From: Actinosynnema pretiosum
GTDB taxonomy: Bacteria > Actinomycetota > Actinomycetes > Mycobacteriales > Pseudonocardiaceae
DNA length: 64,000 bases
Direction: 5' to 3'
NCBI RefSeq assembly: GCF_024171695.1
Contig: NZ_JAMTCF010000004.1
Coordinates: 372,001-436,000 of the forward strand
The position numbers were made by a program, and so were the translations under genes. This document shows, piece by piece, positions 21,456 through 29,761 of this stretch (positions are counted from its first letter, which is position 1; the number at the start of each line of letters is the position of its first letter). Under the pieces are notes generated by a model that saw only the letters and a program-made list of their open reading frames with translations, was not told the origin of the DNA and did not search any database.

Positions 21456-22862
21456 ATGTTGCGGCCGTCCTCCGCTTCAGGTTGTCCGGGGTTGGCGTGC
21501 GCGGAAGTTCGGTTGCCGCAGTACGACGTGCGGTTGTCCGGGGTGGCCGAGAACCCGGCATTGCCCGCCGAGCTGCTGGACCGCTTCATCGCCATCGCCG
21601 GTCCCGAGCTGAGGCGCGAGTTGGCCCGGCGGGGTGATCTCTCGCCCGCACAGGCCCGCGCGCTGCTCGCCTGCGGGGACGAGTCGATCGTGGCCGCGCT
21701 GCTGGAGTCCGGTGCGGTCGTGCCCGGTGACGTCCCGCTCGGGGACGACCGGGTGGCCTGCGTGGTCGCCGCGCGTCCCGGTGCCGATCCGGAACTCGTC
21801 CGTCGCCTTGCCGCGCATCCCGATGTCCGGGTGCGCGCCTGGTTGGCAGAGCACGGGGAGGGGCTGCCGGTCGACGTCGTCACGGCCTTGGTGCGCGATC
21901 CGGTCGCCGAGGTCGCGCAGGAGGCTGCCCTCTTCCAGCCGCTCACCGCCGAGCTGGCGGCCGAGCTGCTCGCGCACCCGTCGCCCGATCTGCGCAAAGC
22001 CTTGTCGCGCAACGGGAGCACGCCGCCGGACGTGCTGCTGGCGCTGTGCGGCCACCCGGAGTCCTGGGTGCGCTGGGACCTCGTCGAGCACCCCAACCTG
22101 CCGCGCGGGGCGGTCGTCGCGCTGCTCTCCGACGGGCTGCCCGCAGCCCGCTGGGCCGCCGCGCGGAACCCGCTCGTGCCGCAGGAACTCCTGCGCGCCC
22201 TGGCGGACGACCCGGATTCCGAGGTGCGCCAAGCGGTTCTGCGTAACCCGGTGGTGCCGTTAGACGTGCTGGTGGCGCTGGTCGGGACCACCCGCACCGG
22301 TCACGACCCGCTGCTCAGGATCGTCACGGCCACCCACGACGAGCTGCGCGCTATGGCGGCCTCGCCGGTGCGGCGGTTGCGGGTGCTGGTCGCCGCGCGC
22401 GAGGACCTGCCCACCGACCTGCTGGAGGAGTTCGCGGAGGACGAGGACGTGGTCGTGGTCAAGGCCGTGATCGCGAACCCCGCGCTGCCCGCGCAACGCC
22501 TGCGCGCCTTGGCCGACCGCCACGGCCCTCGCCTGCACCACCGCCTCGCCCAGAACCCGAACTGCCCACCCGATCTGCTCGACCGCATGGCCAACGACCC
22601 GGAAACGCCGAGGAAGGCGTACCGCGCGATCGCGACCCACCCCAACGCCGGACCGGGTACCCTGCTGCGCTGCCTGACCGACGAGCGAGGTGCGGAGGAA
22701 GCGGCGAGCCACCCGAACCTGCCCACGTCCGCGTTCCGCGTCCTGCTTGCCGAGGACGCCCCCTGGAAAGCCCTCAGCCGCGCCGCTGCGAACCCCGCCC
22801 TGCCGGTCGAGCTGATGGCTGAACTGCTGAACCCGGCCCAGCCCGCCTGCGTCGAACGGTAG
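21456..22862 (+). CDS. Leucine-rich-repeat-variant (LRV/HEAT-like) repeat protein
   Basis: A 468-residue solenoid protein, probably cytoplasmic and used for protein binding; the partner is unknown. Repeats of about 22-24 residues run through the whole chain with the pattern hydrophobic-xx-HPxxxVRxxLAxNPxLPxxLL, for example ENPALPAELLDRF, AHPDVRVRAWLAEH, DPDSEVRQAVLRNP and AQNPNCPPDLLDRMAND. No signal peptide, helix or catalytic motif is seen. ATG 21456 has a weak GGGGA site; GTG 21528 is an alternative, and a near-duplicate of GGTTGTCCGGGGT at about 21480 and 21531 spans the interval. It stands beside the CRISPR array, but there is no evidence that it works with it. Confidence 0.75.
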   Translation: MLRPSSASGCPGLACAEVRLPQYDVRLSGVAENPALPAELLDRFIAIAGPELRRELARRGDLSPAQARALLACGDESIVAALLESGAVVPGDVPLGDDRVACVVAARPGADPELVRRLAAHPDVRVRAWLAEHGEGLPVDVVTALVRDPVAEVAQEAALFQPLTAELAAELLAHPSPDLRKALSRNGSTPPDVLLALCGHPESWVRWDLVEHPNLPRGAVVALLSDGLPAARWAAARNPLVPQELLRALADDPDSEVRQAVLRNPVVPLDVLVALVGTTRTGHDPLLRIVTATHDELRAMAASPVRRLRVLVAAREDLPTDLLEEFAEDEDVVVVKAVIANPALPAQRLRALADRHGPRLHHRLAQNPNCPPDLLDRMANDPETPRKAYRAIATHPNAGPGTLLRCLTDERGAEEAASHPNLPTSAFRVLLAEDAPWKALSRAAANPALPVELMAELLNPAQPACVER

Positions 22863-22954
22863 CCGGTCGCCTCCTTTCGGAGGTGCGCCACCAGGGCCGT
22901 GGGCAGGACTCCGGCCCGTGAAGAATAGGCCGCTTGGACCTCCCGGAACTGGTT

Positions 22955-22974
22955 ACCGTGATTCCACGGTGGAA
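22955..22974. promoter_or_regulatory. Overlapping palindromes before an unknown membrane protein gene
   Basis: ACCGTG-ATTC-CACGGT (22955-22970) overlaps TTCCAC-G-GTGGAA (22962-22974), 25 bases before the GTG start. Two nested dyads so close to a start suggest an operator for a dimeric repressor. No matching regulator is identified. Confidence 0.45.
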
Positions 22975-22998
22975 TGAAACGGAACGTCGGGGGTTCTT

Positions 22999-23871
22999 GT
23001 GCTCAAAGGCTTCCTCTCCCGGATCGACGATTGCCTGGCGCGCGAGGACGCGCGCCCGGTGATCAAATCGGTGGCCGGCGCCGTGCTGCTGTCCGCAATT
23101 CTCGGGTTGGTCCTCGGGGATGGGGTGGTGAGAGCGGTTGCGGTCGCGGCCCTGGTGCTGCTGGCGCTGTGCTCGGTGCTGCTGCTGATCGGTGCTCTCG
23201 GTTTCCTGCGCCGCGAGGTCGATTCGCAGCGCGGGCTCGTCATGCGCTACGTGAAGGAGCTCGCGGATCGTGACGGGCTCCCGTACCGCTTCATCAAGTG
23301 GGAGGAGTCCTCGGTCATCCTGAACCGCAGGGGTGACTCGCTCGACACCACCACCGTCCGGGTTCAGGTGATCGACGGTGGAATGCTGTTCATGCGCCTG
23401 GCCTTCGGCTCCGGGTGGCCGCAACCCGCCCGGCACCGGGGGAAGGTGCGGTTGCGGGTGCGCAAGCTCATGATCGGGGATCGGCCCGGCCTGAACCTGG
23501 AGCGCACCGTTCGGTGGGTTAAGGACGGCAAGCTGCGCCTGGTCATCCACTTCCCGGAACCGCCGCGCGTCGGTGAGGAGATCTCCGTTGTGGTCGAGTG
23601 CGACTGGCCCGGCAAGTCGATGCCGTTGATGCGCGAGGGGAAAGCGGACAAGTTCACGTTCCGGTTCAGCAGGCCGGTGCCTTACGCGCGCTACCAGATC
23701 ACCCTGCCCGAGGGGGTCGACGCCGTGTGCGAACCGCACGGGTTCGCCGAGCACGACGACGGGTTCCACCTGGGCAGGGCGACCGATGAGCAAGGGCGCA
23801 CGCGCTTCTACGTCGATGGCGTCGACGTGGTGGCGCACCGCGAACTAGGCGTGCTCCTGCAGATCATCTGA
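22999..23871 (+). CDS. Unknown membrane-anchored protein
   Basis: I do not recognise a family. The 290-residue product has two adjacent helices (about 24-40 and 45-68, very Leu/Val-rich), then a soluble region of about 220 residues. This is rich in beta-type sequence, with conserved-looking segments LPYRFIKWEESSVILNRRGDS, SVVVECDWPGKSMPLMR, KFTFRFSRPVPYARYQITLP and RTRFYVDGVDVVAHRELGVLLQII. No catalytic motif or cysteine pattern is evident. It stands alone between non-coding stretches, with a palindromic candidate operator 25 bases upstream. GTG 22999 is preceded by a GGGGG tract. Codon choice is less biased than in the surrounding housekeeping genes, compatible with acquisition. Confidence 0.65.
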   Translation: MLKGFLSRIDDCLAREDARPVIKSVAGAVLLSAILGLVLGDGVVRAVAVAALVLLALCSVLLLIGALGFLRREVDSQRGLVMRYVKELADRDGLPYRFIKWEESSVILNRRGDSLDTTTVRVQVIDGGMLFMRLAFGSGWPQPARHRGKVRLRVRKLMIGDRPGLNLERTVRWVKDGKLRLVIHFPEPPRVGEEISVVVECDWPGKSMPLMREGKADKFTFRFSRPVPYARYQITLPEGVDAVCEPHGFAEHDDGFHLGRATDEQGRTRFYVDGVDVVAHRELGVLLQII

Positions 23872-24165
23872 AGGCGAATTGCTCGAAAGTGGATAGTGCG
23901 ATGGCTCAGTCGCCATCGCCGTCGCCGCCCTCGCCGCCACGTGCAGTCTTCACGTCGAGATCCTCCGATGAATGTGTGAGCTTTTCGCTGGTGTCGAGCG
24001 GACAACATGGGTGTTGGCTCGCGTGATTCAGATCATATCCTTTTGATGTGGAATAGATGCAGAGGGTCCTAAGTTCCCGATGGGGTGAAGTTTCGCTAGC
24101 TCGGTGGTGGCTGTGGTGCGCGTCCCGTCGCGGAGGGTTTGCGCTAACCACCCGAACCGGCGAAG
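23872..24165. other. A/T-richer non-coding spacer
   Basis: The stretch around 23985-24070 (with TTCAGATCATATCCTTTTG) has much lower GC than the rest of the window. I see no gene, terminator or repeat in it. Confidence 0.4.
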
Positions 24166-24171
24166 TAAGCT
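24166..24171 (+). promoter_or_regulatory. Candidate -10 box for leaderless DUF2461 gene
   Basis: TAAGCT lies six bases before ATG 24178, and there is no ribosome-binding site, as expected for a leaderless transcript. A -35 box is not clear. Confidence 0.4.
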
Positions 24172-24177
24172 GTACCC

Positions 24178-24834
24178 ATGGAATTCCGCGGGTTCGGTGA
24201 GTACGCGATCGACTTCTTCGACGGGCTCGTGGCCGACAACTCCAAGGCCTACTGGGAGGCCAACAAGCACACCTACCACTCCGACGTCCGCGACCCCATG
24301 CGCGCCCTGCTGGCCGACCTGGAGGCGGAGTTCGGGGCGGGGAAGGTGTTCCGGCCGCACCGGGACGTCCGGTTCAGCAAGGACAAGACGCCGTACAAGA
24401 CGCACTGCGGCGGCGTGGTCGAGTCCGGGCGCGGTGGAGGGGCCTACTACGTGCAGATCAGCCCCGAGGGGCTGATGGTCGGCGGCGGGTCGTTCGCCAT
24501 GGCGTCCGACCAGCTCGCGCGCTACCGCGAGTCCGCCGCCGACGAGCGCCGGGGCGAGGAGCTGCGCGCGATCCTGGACAAGCTCGTCGCGGGCGGCTGG
24601 GAGGTCAGGGGCAACCGGCTCAAGCGCGCCCCGCGCGGGGTCGACCCCGAGCACCCCCGGCTGGAGCTGCTCAAGCACCGCTCGATCTACACCGGCAAGG
24701 TCTGGGAGCCGGACGACGTGCTGCACGAGCGCGAGTGCTTCGACCGGGTCCTCGGCGCCTGGCGCGAGCTGGTGGCGTTCAACGAGTGGTGCGCCGACCA
24801 CGTCGGCGTCACCGAGGTCGGCTTCCGGCGCTGA
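24178..24834 (+). CDS. DUF2461 family protein
   Basis: A conserved 218-residue protein (TIGR02453/DUF2461) of unknown biochemical function, found singly in many bacteria. Family landmarks are present: FDGLVADNSKAYWEANK at the start, FRPHRDVRFSKDKTPYKTHCG in the middle, YYVQISPEGLMVGGGSF, and KHRSIYTGKVWEPDD near the end. There is no signal peptide or membrane helix. ATG 24178 is the family start. It is transcribed alone and does not appear to form an operon with the unknown membrane gene upstream. Confidence 0.88.
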   Translation: MEFRGFGEYAIDFFDGLVADNSKAYWEANKHTYHSDVRDPMRALLADLEAEFGAGKVFRPHRDVRFSKDKTPYKTHCGGVVESGRGGGAYYVQISPEGLMVGGGSFAMASDQLARYRESAADERRGEELRAILDKLVAGGWEVRGNRLKRAPRGVDPEHPRLELLKHRSIYTGKVWEPDDVLHERECFDRVLGAWRELVAFNEWCADHVGVTEVGFRR

Positions 24835-24912
24835 GCGCGGGAAAGCGCTCCGGTCCCGGACGTCCCGACCCCTGGAACGTCCGGGACCGGAAGTCTTCCG
24901 GCGGCGGGGGAA

Positions 24913-25278
24913 TCAGGCCTGCCGCCCGCCCGCGCCCCCTCGAACGCGTCCGCCCCGACGCGCCAGCCACCGGTGCAGCAGCCACCCCAGCCCGATTCCT
25001 GCGACATCCGTCACCGCGTCCGCCACGTCCCCGGACCGCCCCAGACCGGTCAGCAGGTGCTGCGCCACCTCGGACGCCCCCGCGTACGCCACCAGCCCCG
25101 CCAGCACCGCCGCGCGCGGCAGCCTGGCGTGCAGCGCGGTGAGCGCGAGCAGCGCGAACAGCGCGGCGTGCACGACCTTGTCCGTTCCGGGCGGTGAACT
25201 GGGCACGCCCGACGCCGGGGTGAACAAAATGATGACGCTGAGCAACAGCGCGGTCACGAACGGAAAGAATCTGGCCAT
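24913..25278 (-). CDS. VanZ-like small membrane protein
   Basis: A 121-residue integral membrane protein with about four helices. The VanZ-type pattern is visible: an N-terminal helix ending FTPASGVP, then GTDKVVHAALFALLAL (Lys and His conserved), YAGASEVAQHLL (Glu and Gln conserved), then a basic residue and RSGDVADAVTDVAGIGLGWLL (Asp and Gly conserved). VanZ gives low-level teicoplanin resistance in enterococci, but most relatives have no known role. ATG 25278 is chosen over far upstream starts, which would overlap the divergent pyk promoter; GTG 25281 is equivalent. Confidence 0.72.
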   Translation of the reverse strand: MARFFPFVTALLLSVIILFTPASGVPSSPPGTDKVVHAALFALLALTALHARLPRAAVLAGLVAYAGASEVAQHLLTGLGRSGDVADAVTDVAGIGLGWLLHRWLARRGGRVRGGAGGRQA

Positions 25279-25349
25279 CACACCGGGGATTTTCCCTGTT
25301 TCGAGCGGATTACCGCCGGGTACATCCTGATCGGTCCAGTCAGCAGGGC

Positions 25350-25355
25350 TAGTCT
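25350..25355 (+). promoter_or_regulatory. Candidate -10 box for leaderless pyk mRNA
   Basis: TAGTCT lies eight bases before GTG 25364, and there is no ribosome-binding site between. The short 85-base gap to the divergent VanZ-like gene leaves little room for another arrangement. Confidence 0.45.
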
Positions 25356-25363
25356 CTTGGAAC

Positions 25364-26788
25364 GTGAGTCGACGCGCGAAGATCGTCTGTACCCTGGGCC
25401 CCGCCACCGCTACCGCTGACAAGATCAACGAGCTGGTTGCGGCCGGTATGGACGTGGCAAGGATGAACTTCAGCCACGGCAGCCACGCAGATCACAAGCA
25501 GGTCTACGACCTGGTGCGATCCGCGGCGGAGGCCTCGGGTCGGGCGGTGGGCGTTCTCGCCGACCTCCAGGGCCCCAAGATCAGGCTCGGGCGCTTCGCC
25601 CACGGTCCCGTCGAGTGGCGGACGGGCGACGTCGTGCGGGTGACCGTCGAGGACGTCGAGGGCACCCACGACCGGGTCTCCACCACCTACAAGGAGCTCG
25701 CCAAGGACGCCAAGGTCGGCGACCGGCTGCTCGTGGACGACGGCAAGGTCGGTCTCGTCGTGATCGAGGTCGACGGTCCGGACGTCGTCTGCGAGGTCAC
25801 CGAAGGCGGCCCCGTCAGCAACAACAAGGGCTTGTCCCTGCCCGGCATGGACGTCTCCGTCCCTGCCATGTCCGAGAAGGACATCGAGGACCTGGAGTTC
25901 GCCCTCAGCCTGGGCGTGGACTTCATCGCCCTGTCCTTCGTCCGCTCGCCCGCCGACATCGACCTGGTCCACCAGGTCATGGACCGGTCGGGCAGCCGCC
26001 GCCTCCCGGTGATCGCCAAGATCGAGAAGCCGGAAGCGGTGGACAACCTGGAGGCCATCGTCCTGGCCTTCGACGGCGTCATGGTCGCCCGCGGCGACCT
26101 GGGCGTCGAGCTCCCCCTGGAGTACGTGCCGCTGGTGCAGAAGCGGGCCATCCAGATCGCCCGCGAGAACGCCAAGCCGGTCATCGTGGCGACCCAGATG
26201 CTCGACTCGATGATCACGAACTCCCGGCCGACCCGCGCGGAGGCCTCCGACGTGGCGAACGCCGTGCTCGACGGCGCGGACGCGCTGATGCTGTCCGGCG
26301 AGACCAGCGTCGGCCGCTACGTCATCGAGACGGTCCAGACGATGAGCCGGATCATCGAGCACGTCGAGACCGAGTCGACGACCGTGCCGCCGCTGACCCA
26401 CGTCCCGCGCACCAAGCGCGGCGTGATCTCCTACGCGGCCCGCGACATCGGCGAGCGCCTCAACGCGAAGGCGCTGGTCGCCTTCACCCAGTCCGGTGAC
26501 ACCGTGCGGCGGCTCGCCCGCCTGCACACGCACCTGCCGCTGCTCGCGTTCACGCCCGAGCAGAGCGTGCGCGCCCAGCTGTCGCTGACCTGGGGGACCG
26601 AGACGTTCCTGGTGCCCAGGGTGGAGTCCACCGACGAGATGGTCCGCCAGGTGGACGCGTCGATGCTGTCCATCGGGCGGTACCAGGCGGGTGACCTCAT
26701 GGTGGTCGTCGCGGGCTCCCCGCCCGGTACCGTGGGGTCGACGAACCTCATCCGGGTCCACCGGCTCGGCGAGGAAGACCACGCCTGA
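25364..26788 (+). CDS. pyk: Pyruvate kinase
   Basis: Converts phosphoenolpyruvate and ADP to pyruvate and ATP in the last step of glycolysis. The 474 residues start MSRRAKIVCTLGPAT. Visible landmarks are MDVARMNFSHG, DLQGPKIRLG, the catalytic region VIAKIEKPEAVDNL with GVMVARGDLGVELP (metal-binding Glu and Asp), and ATQMLDSMITNSRPTRAEASDVANAVLDG, which closes the active site. The C-terminal allosteric domain begins near residue 330. The length and single C-domain are normal for actinobacterial enzymes. tesB follows after 14 bases. Confidence 0.98.
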   Translation: MSRRAKIVCTLGPATATADKINELVAAGMDVARMNFSHGSHADHKQVYDLVRSAAEASGRAVGVLADLQGPKIRLGRFAHGPVEWRTGDVVRVTVEDVEGTHDRVSTTYKELAKDAKVGDRLLVDDGKVGLVVIEVDGPDVVCEVTEGGPVSNNKGLSLPGMDVSVPAMSEKDIEDLEFALSLGVDFIALSFVRSPADIDLVHQVMDRSGSRRLPVIAKIEKPEAVDNLEAIVLAFDGVMVARGDLGVELPLEYVPLVQKRAIQIARENAKPVIVATQMLDSMITNSRPTRAEASDVANAVLDGADALMLSGETSVGRYVIETVQTMSRIIEHVETESTTVPPLTHVPRTKRGVISYAARDIGERLNAKALVAFTQSGDTVRRLARLHTHLPLLAFTPEQSVRAQLSLTWGTETFLVPRVESTDEMVRQVDASMLSIGRYQAGDLMVVVAGSPPGTVGSTNLIRVHRLGEEDHA

Positions 26789-26802
26789 CCACTGGAGATG
26801 AC

Positions 26803-27735
26803 GTGACCGAGGCTGCCCGTGCCGCCGCTGCCGCCGGCTTCCCCACCGAGGGGCCGCTGGACACCGACGGCGTGCCGCACGGGCAGCCCGTGCTCGACCG
26901 CCTCGTGGCGCTGCTCGACCTGGAGCGCATCGAGGAGAACATCTTCCGCGGGGTGTCCCCGGCGGAGTCGCCCGTGCGGGTGTTCGGCGGGCAGGTGGCC
27001 GGGCAGGCGCTGGTGGCCGCCGGGCGCACCGTCCCGCCGGAGCGCCGGGTGCACTCGCTGCACTCGTACTTCATCCGCCCCGGTGATCCGCGCATCCCGA
27101 TCGTGTACGAAGTGGACCGCATCCGCGACGGCCGCTCGTTCACCACCCGCCGGGTGGTGGCGGTGCAGCGCGGCAAGGCCATCTTCTCCCTGTCGGCGTC
27201 CTTCCAGAGCGAAGAGCCCGGCATGGACCACCAGGAGCCGATGCCGGACGTCCCCGCGCCGGACACCCTGCCCGACTACGCCACCGCCGCCGAGGGCTAC
27301 CTCGACAAGGCGGGCGCGATGGCGCGACTGCCGCGCCCGATCGACCTGCGGTACGTGACCACCCCGCCGTGGAAGGCCCGCGACACCGGCCCCGCCGAGG
27401 CGCGCAGCCAGGTGTGGATGCGGGCGGACGGCAAGCTCCCCGACGACGACCTGCTGCACGTGTGCGTGCTGGCGTACGCGTCGGACATGACGCTGCTGGA
27501 CTCGATCCTGGTCAGGCACGGGGTGTACTGGGGCACGGACAACGTGCTGGGCGCGAGCCTCGACCACGCGATGTGGTTCCACCGGCGCTTCCGGGCCGAC
27601 GAGTGGTTCCTGTACGACTGCGCCTCGCCCTCGGCGTCGGGCGCGCGTGGGCTGGCGACGGGGCGGTTCTTCAGCGCGGACGGGGAGCTGGTGGCGACGG
27701 TGGTGCAGGAGGGGCTGCTGCGGGTCATCAAGTGA
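26803..27735 (+). CDS. tesB: Acyl-CoA thioesterase II
   Basis: Hydrolyses acyl-CoA to free fatty acid and CoA. The 310 residues form the usual double hot-dog: the N-half has IFRGVSP, FGGQVAGQALVAA and RRVHSLHSYFIRPGDP, and the C-half has LDHAMWFHRRFRADEWFLYDCASPSASGARGL. The Asp, Ser/Thr and Gln positions of the TesB active site are compatible with LDHAM, SPSAS and VVQEG, though I cannot confirm them by alignment. GTG 26803 follows a GGAG site. The stop overlaps the next GTG start by four bases. It is cotranscribed with pyk or at least close behind it. Confidence 0.93.
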   Translation: MTEAARAAAAAGFPTEGPLDTDGVPHGQPVLDRLVALLDLERIEENIFRGVSPAESPVRVFGGQVAGQALVAAGRTVPPERRVHSLHSYFIRPGDPRIPIVYEVDRIRDGRSFTTRRVVAVQRGKAIFSLSASFQSEEPGMDHQEPMPDVPAPDTLPDYATAAEGYLDKAGAMARLPRPIDLRYVTTPPWKARDTGPAEARSQVWMRADGKLPDDDLLHVCVLAYASDMTLLDSILVRHGVYWGTDNVLGASLDHAMWFHRRFRADEWFLYDCASPSASGARGLATGRFFSADGELVATVVQEGLLRVIK

Positions 27736-28253
27736 CCGGTGCGCTGGCGCGGTGGGACGCGCTGCCCGAGCACGTCTGCCGCGCGCACGAGCTCGTGGCG
27801 GGCGAGCTGGTCCCGGTCCCGCCGCCGGCGCCCCGGCACCAGGTGGCCTGCGCCCGGTTGGCGACCATCCTCGACGTCGCGCCCGGCCGCACGGCGGTCC
27901 TGCGGACCGACGTGGTGGTCGGACCCGCGACCGTGCGCGCGCCCGACGTGGTCGTCGTGCCGAGCGCCCGCCTTGACGAGGAGCCGGTGCGGTTCGACGC
28001 CGAGGACGTGCTGCTCGCGGTCGAGGTCGTGTCGCCGGGGACCGGGCGGACGGACCGGGTCACCAAGCTCGCCGAGTACCGCGACGCGGGCATCCCGGAC
28101 TACTGGATCATCGAGCTGGACGACCCGGTGAGCCTGACCGCGTTCACCCTCGTCGACGGCGAGTACCGGCGGGTGGCCTCGGGCAGCGGCGAGGTGGAGC
28201 TGGCGAGCCCGTTCCCGCTGGTGGTCGACCTGGCGGAGCTGCTGCGGCGGTGA
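27732..28253 (+). CDS. Uma2-family (DUF820) endonuclease-like protein
   Basis: A 173-residue protein of the Uma2 family, which has a PD-(D/E)xK restriction-endonuclease fold. The core residues appear in order: Asp in RAPDVVVVP, Glu in LLAVEVVSPGTG, Lys in RVTKLAEYRDAG, then IPDYWIIELDDP. Substrates of this family are unknown. GTG 27732 overlaps the tesB stop (GTGA). The family is abundant in cyanobacteria and actinobacteria and often stands singly, so a role with tesB is not implied. Confidence 0.85.
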   Translation: MTGALARWDALPEHVCRAHELVAGELVPVPPPAPRHQVACARLATILDVAPGRTAVLRTDVVVGPATVRAPDVVVVPSARLDEEPVRFDAEDVLLAVEVVSPGTGRTDRVTKLAEYRDAGIPDYWIIELDDPVSLTAFTLVDGEYRRVASGSGEVELASPFPLVVDLAELLRR

Positions 28254-28284
28254 CGGGGGGCGGGAGCCCGGCCACCACGCCGCG

Positions 28285-29673
28285 TCACACCGCCGCGCGC
28301 AGCGCCTCCCACAGCGCCCGCACGTGCCGCTCCTCCGTCCCCACCGCCCCGATCGCCACCCTGGCCACGTACCGCCCGCCCACCACCGCGTGCGTCAGGT
28401 AGGCCTCCCCGCCCGCGTTCACCGCCTCCACCGCCCGCCTGGTCGCCGCCTCGTCCCCGCGCACCGCGATGACCAGCAGCGACAGCGTCCTGGGCGTCAC
28501 CACCTCCCACCTCGGGTCCGCCGCGACCCACCCCTCCAACCGCCGCGCCAGCTCCACGTGCCCGCGCAGGTGCGCCCGCACCCCGGACAGCCCGTGGGTC
28601 CGCAGCACCGCCCACAGCTTCAGCGCCCGGAACCGCCTACCGAGCGGGATCTGCCAGTCGCGGTAGTCCACGACCGCGCCCGACTCGGTGGCCGGGTTGC
28701 GCAGGTACTCGGGCAGGATCGTCAGCGCGTCCACCAGCTCGTCCGGCCGCGACGTCCAGAACAGGGACGCGTCGAACGCCGTCAGCAGCCACTTGTGCGC
28801 GTTCGCGCAGTACGAGTCGGCCAGCTCGAGGCCGTCCAGCAGCCCCCGGTGCTCCGGGCACAGCGCCGCCGCGCCCGCCCACGCCGCGTCCACGTGCAGC
28901 CACACCCCGGACCGCGCGCACACCTCGCCGATCGCGCGCACCGGGTCGACCGCGCCGGTCCCGGTGGTGCCCACGGTCGCGCACACCAGCACCGGCCGCC
29001 TGCCCGCCGCCACGTCCGCCGCGATCACCGCCTCCAGCGCCTCCGGCGACATCGCCAGGTCGTCACCGGTGGGCACCGCGCGCACCGCCTCCTCGCCCAG
29101 CCCGGCGATCCGGGCGGCCTTGGCCAGCGACGAGTGCGTCTGCGACGACACGTAGACCGTCTCCGACCCGTCCACCCCGGACGCCCGCCACCGCCCGCCC
29201 GACGCCCGCTGCAACGCCGCCACCAGCGCGACCAGCGCGGCCGACGACGCGGTGTCCTGGATGACCCCGCCGCCGAGGAACGACCTGGGCAGGCCCATCG
29301 CCGCCACGAGCTGGTCCATCAGCACCTGCTCCAGCTCGGTGCACGCGGGCGAGGTGGCCCACAGCATCCCCTGCACGCCGAGCCCGGTGGAGACCAGGTC
29401 GCCGAGCACCGACGGCAGCGACGCGTTCGCCGGGAAGTACGCGAAGAACGACGGGTGCTGCCAGTGCGTCGTCGCGGGCACCACCACCCGGTCCACGTCG
29501 GCGAGCACCGCGTCGAACGGCTCCGGCTCCTCGGGCAGCTCCTCGGGCAGCCGCTCGCGCACCCATCCGGGCTCCACCTGGGCCAGCACCGGCAGCGACT
29601 CCAGGCGGGATCGGTAGTCGGCGATCCAGTCGATCACCTCGTGGCCCACCCGGCGGAACTCCTCTGCGTCCAT
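28285..29673 (-). CDS. PLP-dependent aromatic-amino-acid-type decarboxylase
   Basis: A 462-residue group II decarboxylase, expected to remove the carboxyl group of an amino acid such as Trp, Tyr, Phe or DOPA. Characteristic features are EFRRVGHEVIDWIADY at the start, HWQHPSFFAYFPANAS, SPACTELEQVLMDQL, WLHVDAAWAG (PLP Asp), and SYCANAHKWLLTAFDASLFW with the PLP lysine. Arg and Gly motifs in the small domain (FRALKLWAVLRTHGLSGVRAHL) follow. The substrate cannot be told from sequence alone. ATG 29673 fits the family start and a leaderless -10 box. Confidence 0.9.
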   Translation of the reverse strand: MDAEEFRRVGHEVIDWIADYRSRLESLPVLAQVEPGWVRERLPEELPEEPEPFDAVLADVDRVVVPATTHWQHPSFFAYFPANASLPSVLGDLVSTGLGVQGMLWATSPACTELEQVLMDQLVAAMGLPRSFLGGGVIQDTASSAALVALVAALQRASGGRWRASGVDGSETVYVSSQTHSSLAKAARIAGLGEEAVRAVPTGDDLAMSPEALEAVIAADVAAGRRPVLVCATVGTTGTGAVDPVRAIGEVCARSGVWLHVDAAWAGAAALCPEHRGLLDGLELADSYCANAHKWLLTAFDASLFWTSRPDELVDALTILPEYLRNPATESGAVVDYRDWQIPLGRRFRALKLWAVLRTHGLSGVRAHLRGHVELARRLEGWVAADPRWEVVTPRTLSLLVIAVRGDEAATRRAVEAVNAGGEAYLTHAVVGGRYVARVAIGAVGTEERHVRALWEALRAAV

Positions 29674-29681
29674 GGCGGCCA

Positions 29682-29687
29682 AACCTA
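29682..29687 (-). promoter_or_regulatory. Candidate -10 box for leaderless decarboxylase mRNA
   Basis: On the minus strand TAGGTT lies eight bases before ATG 29673, the same geometry as at pyk. No ribosome site is evident. Confidence 0.4.
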
Positions 29688-29761
29688 GGGGGAGGTTCTG
29701 GTTATCGTGGCCCCGGCCCGCCGTCTCCTGAGCGGAACCGACCACTGCCAGGAGGATTGGG

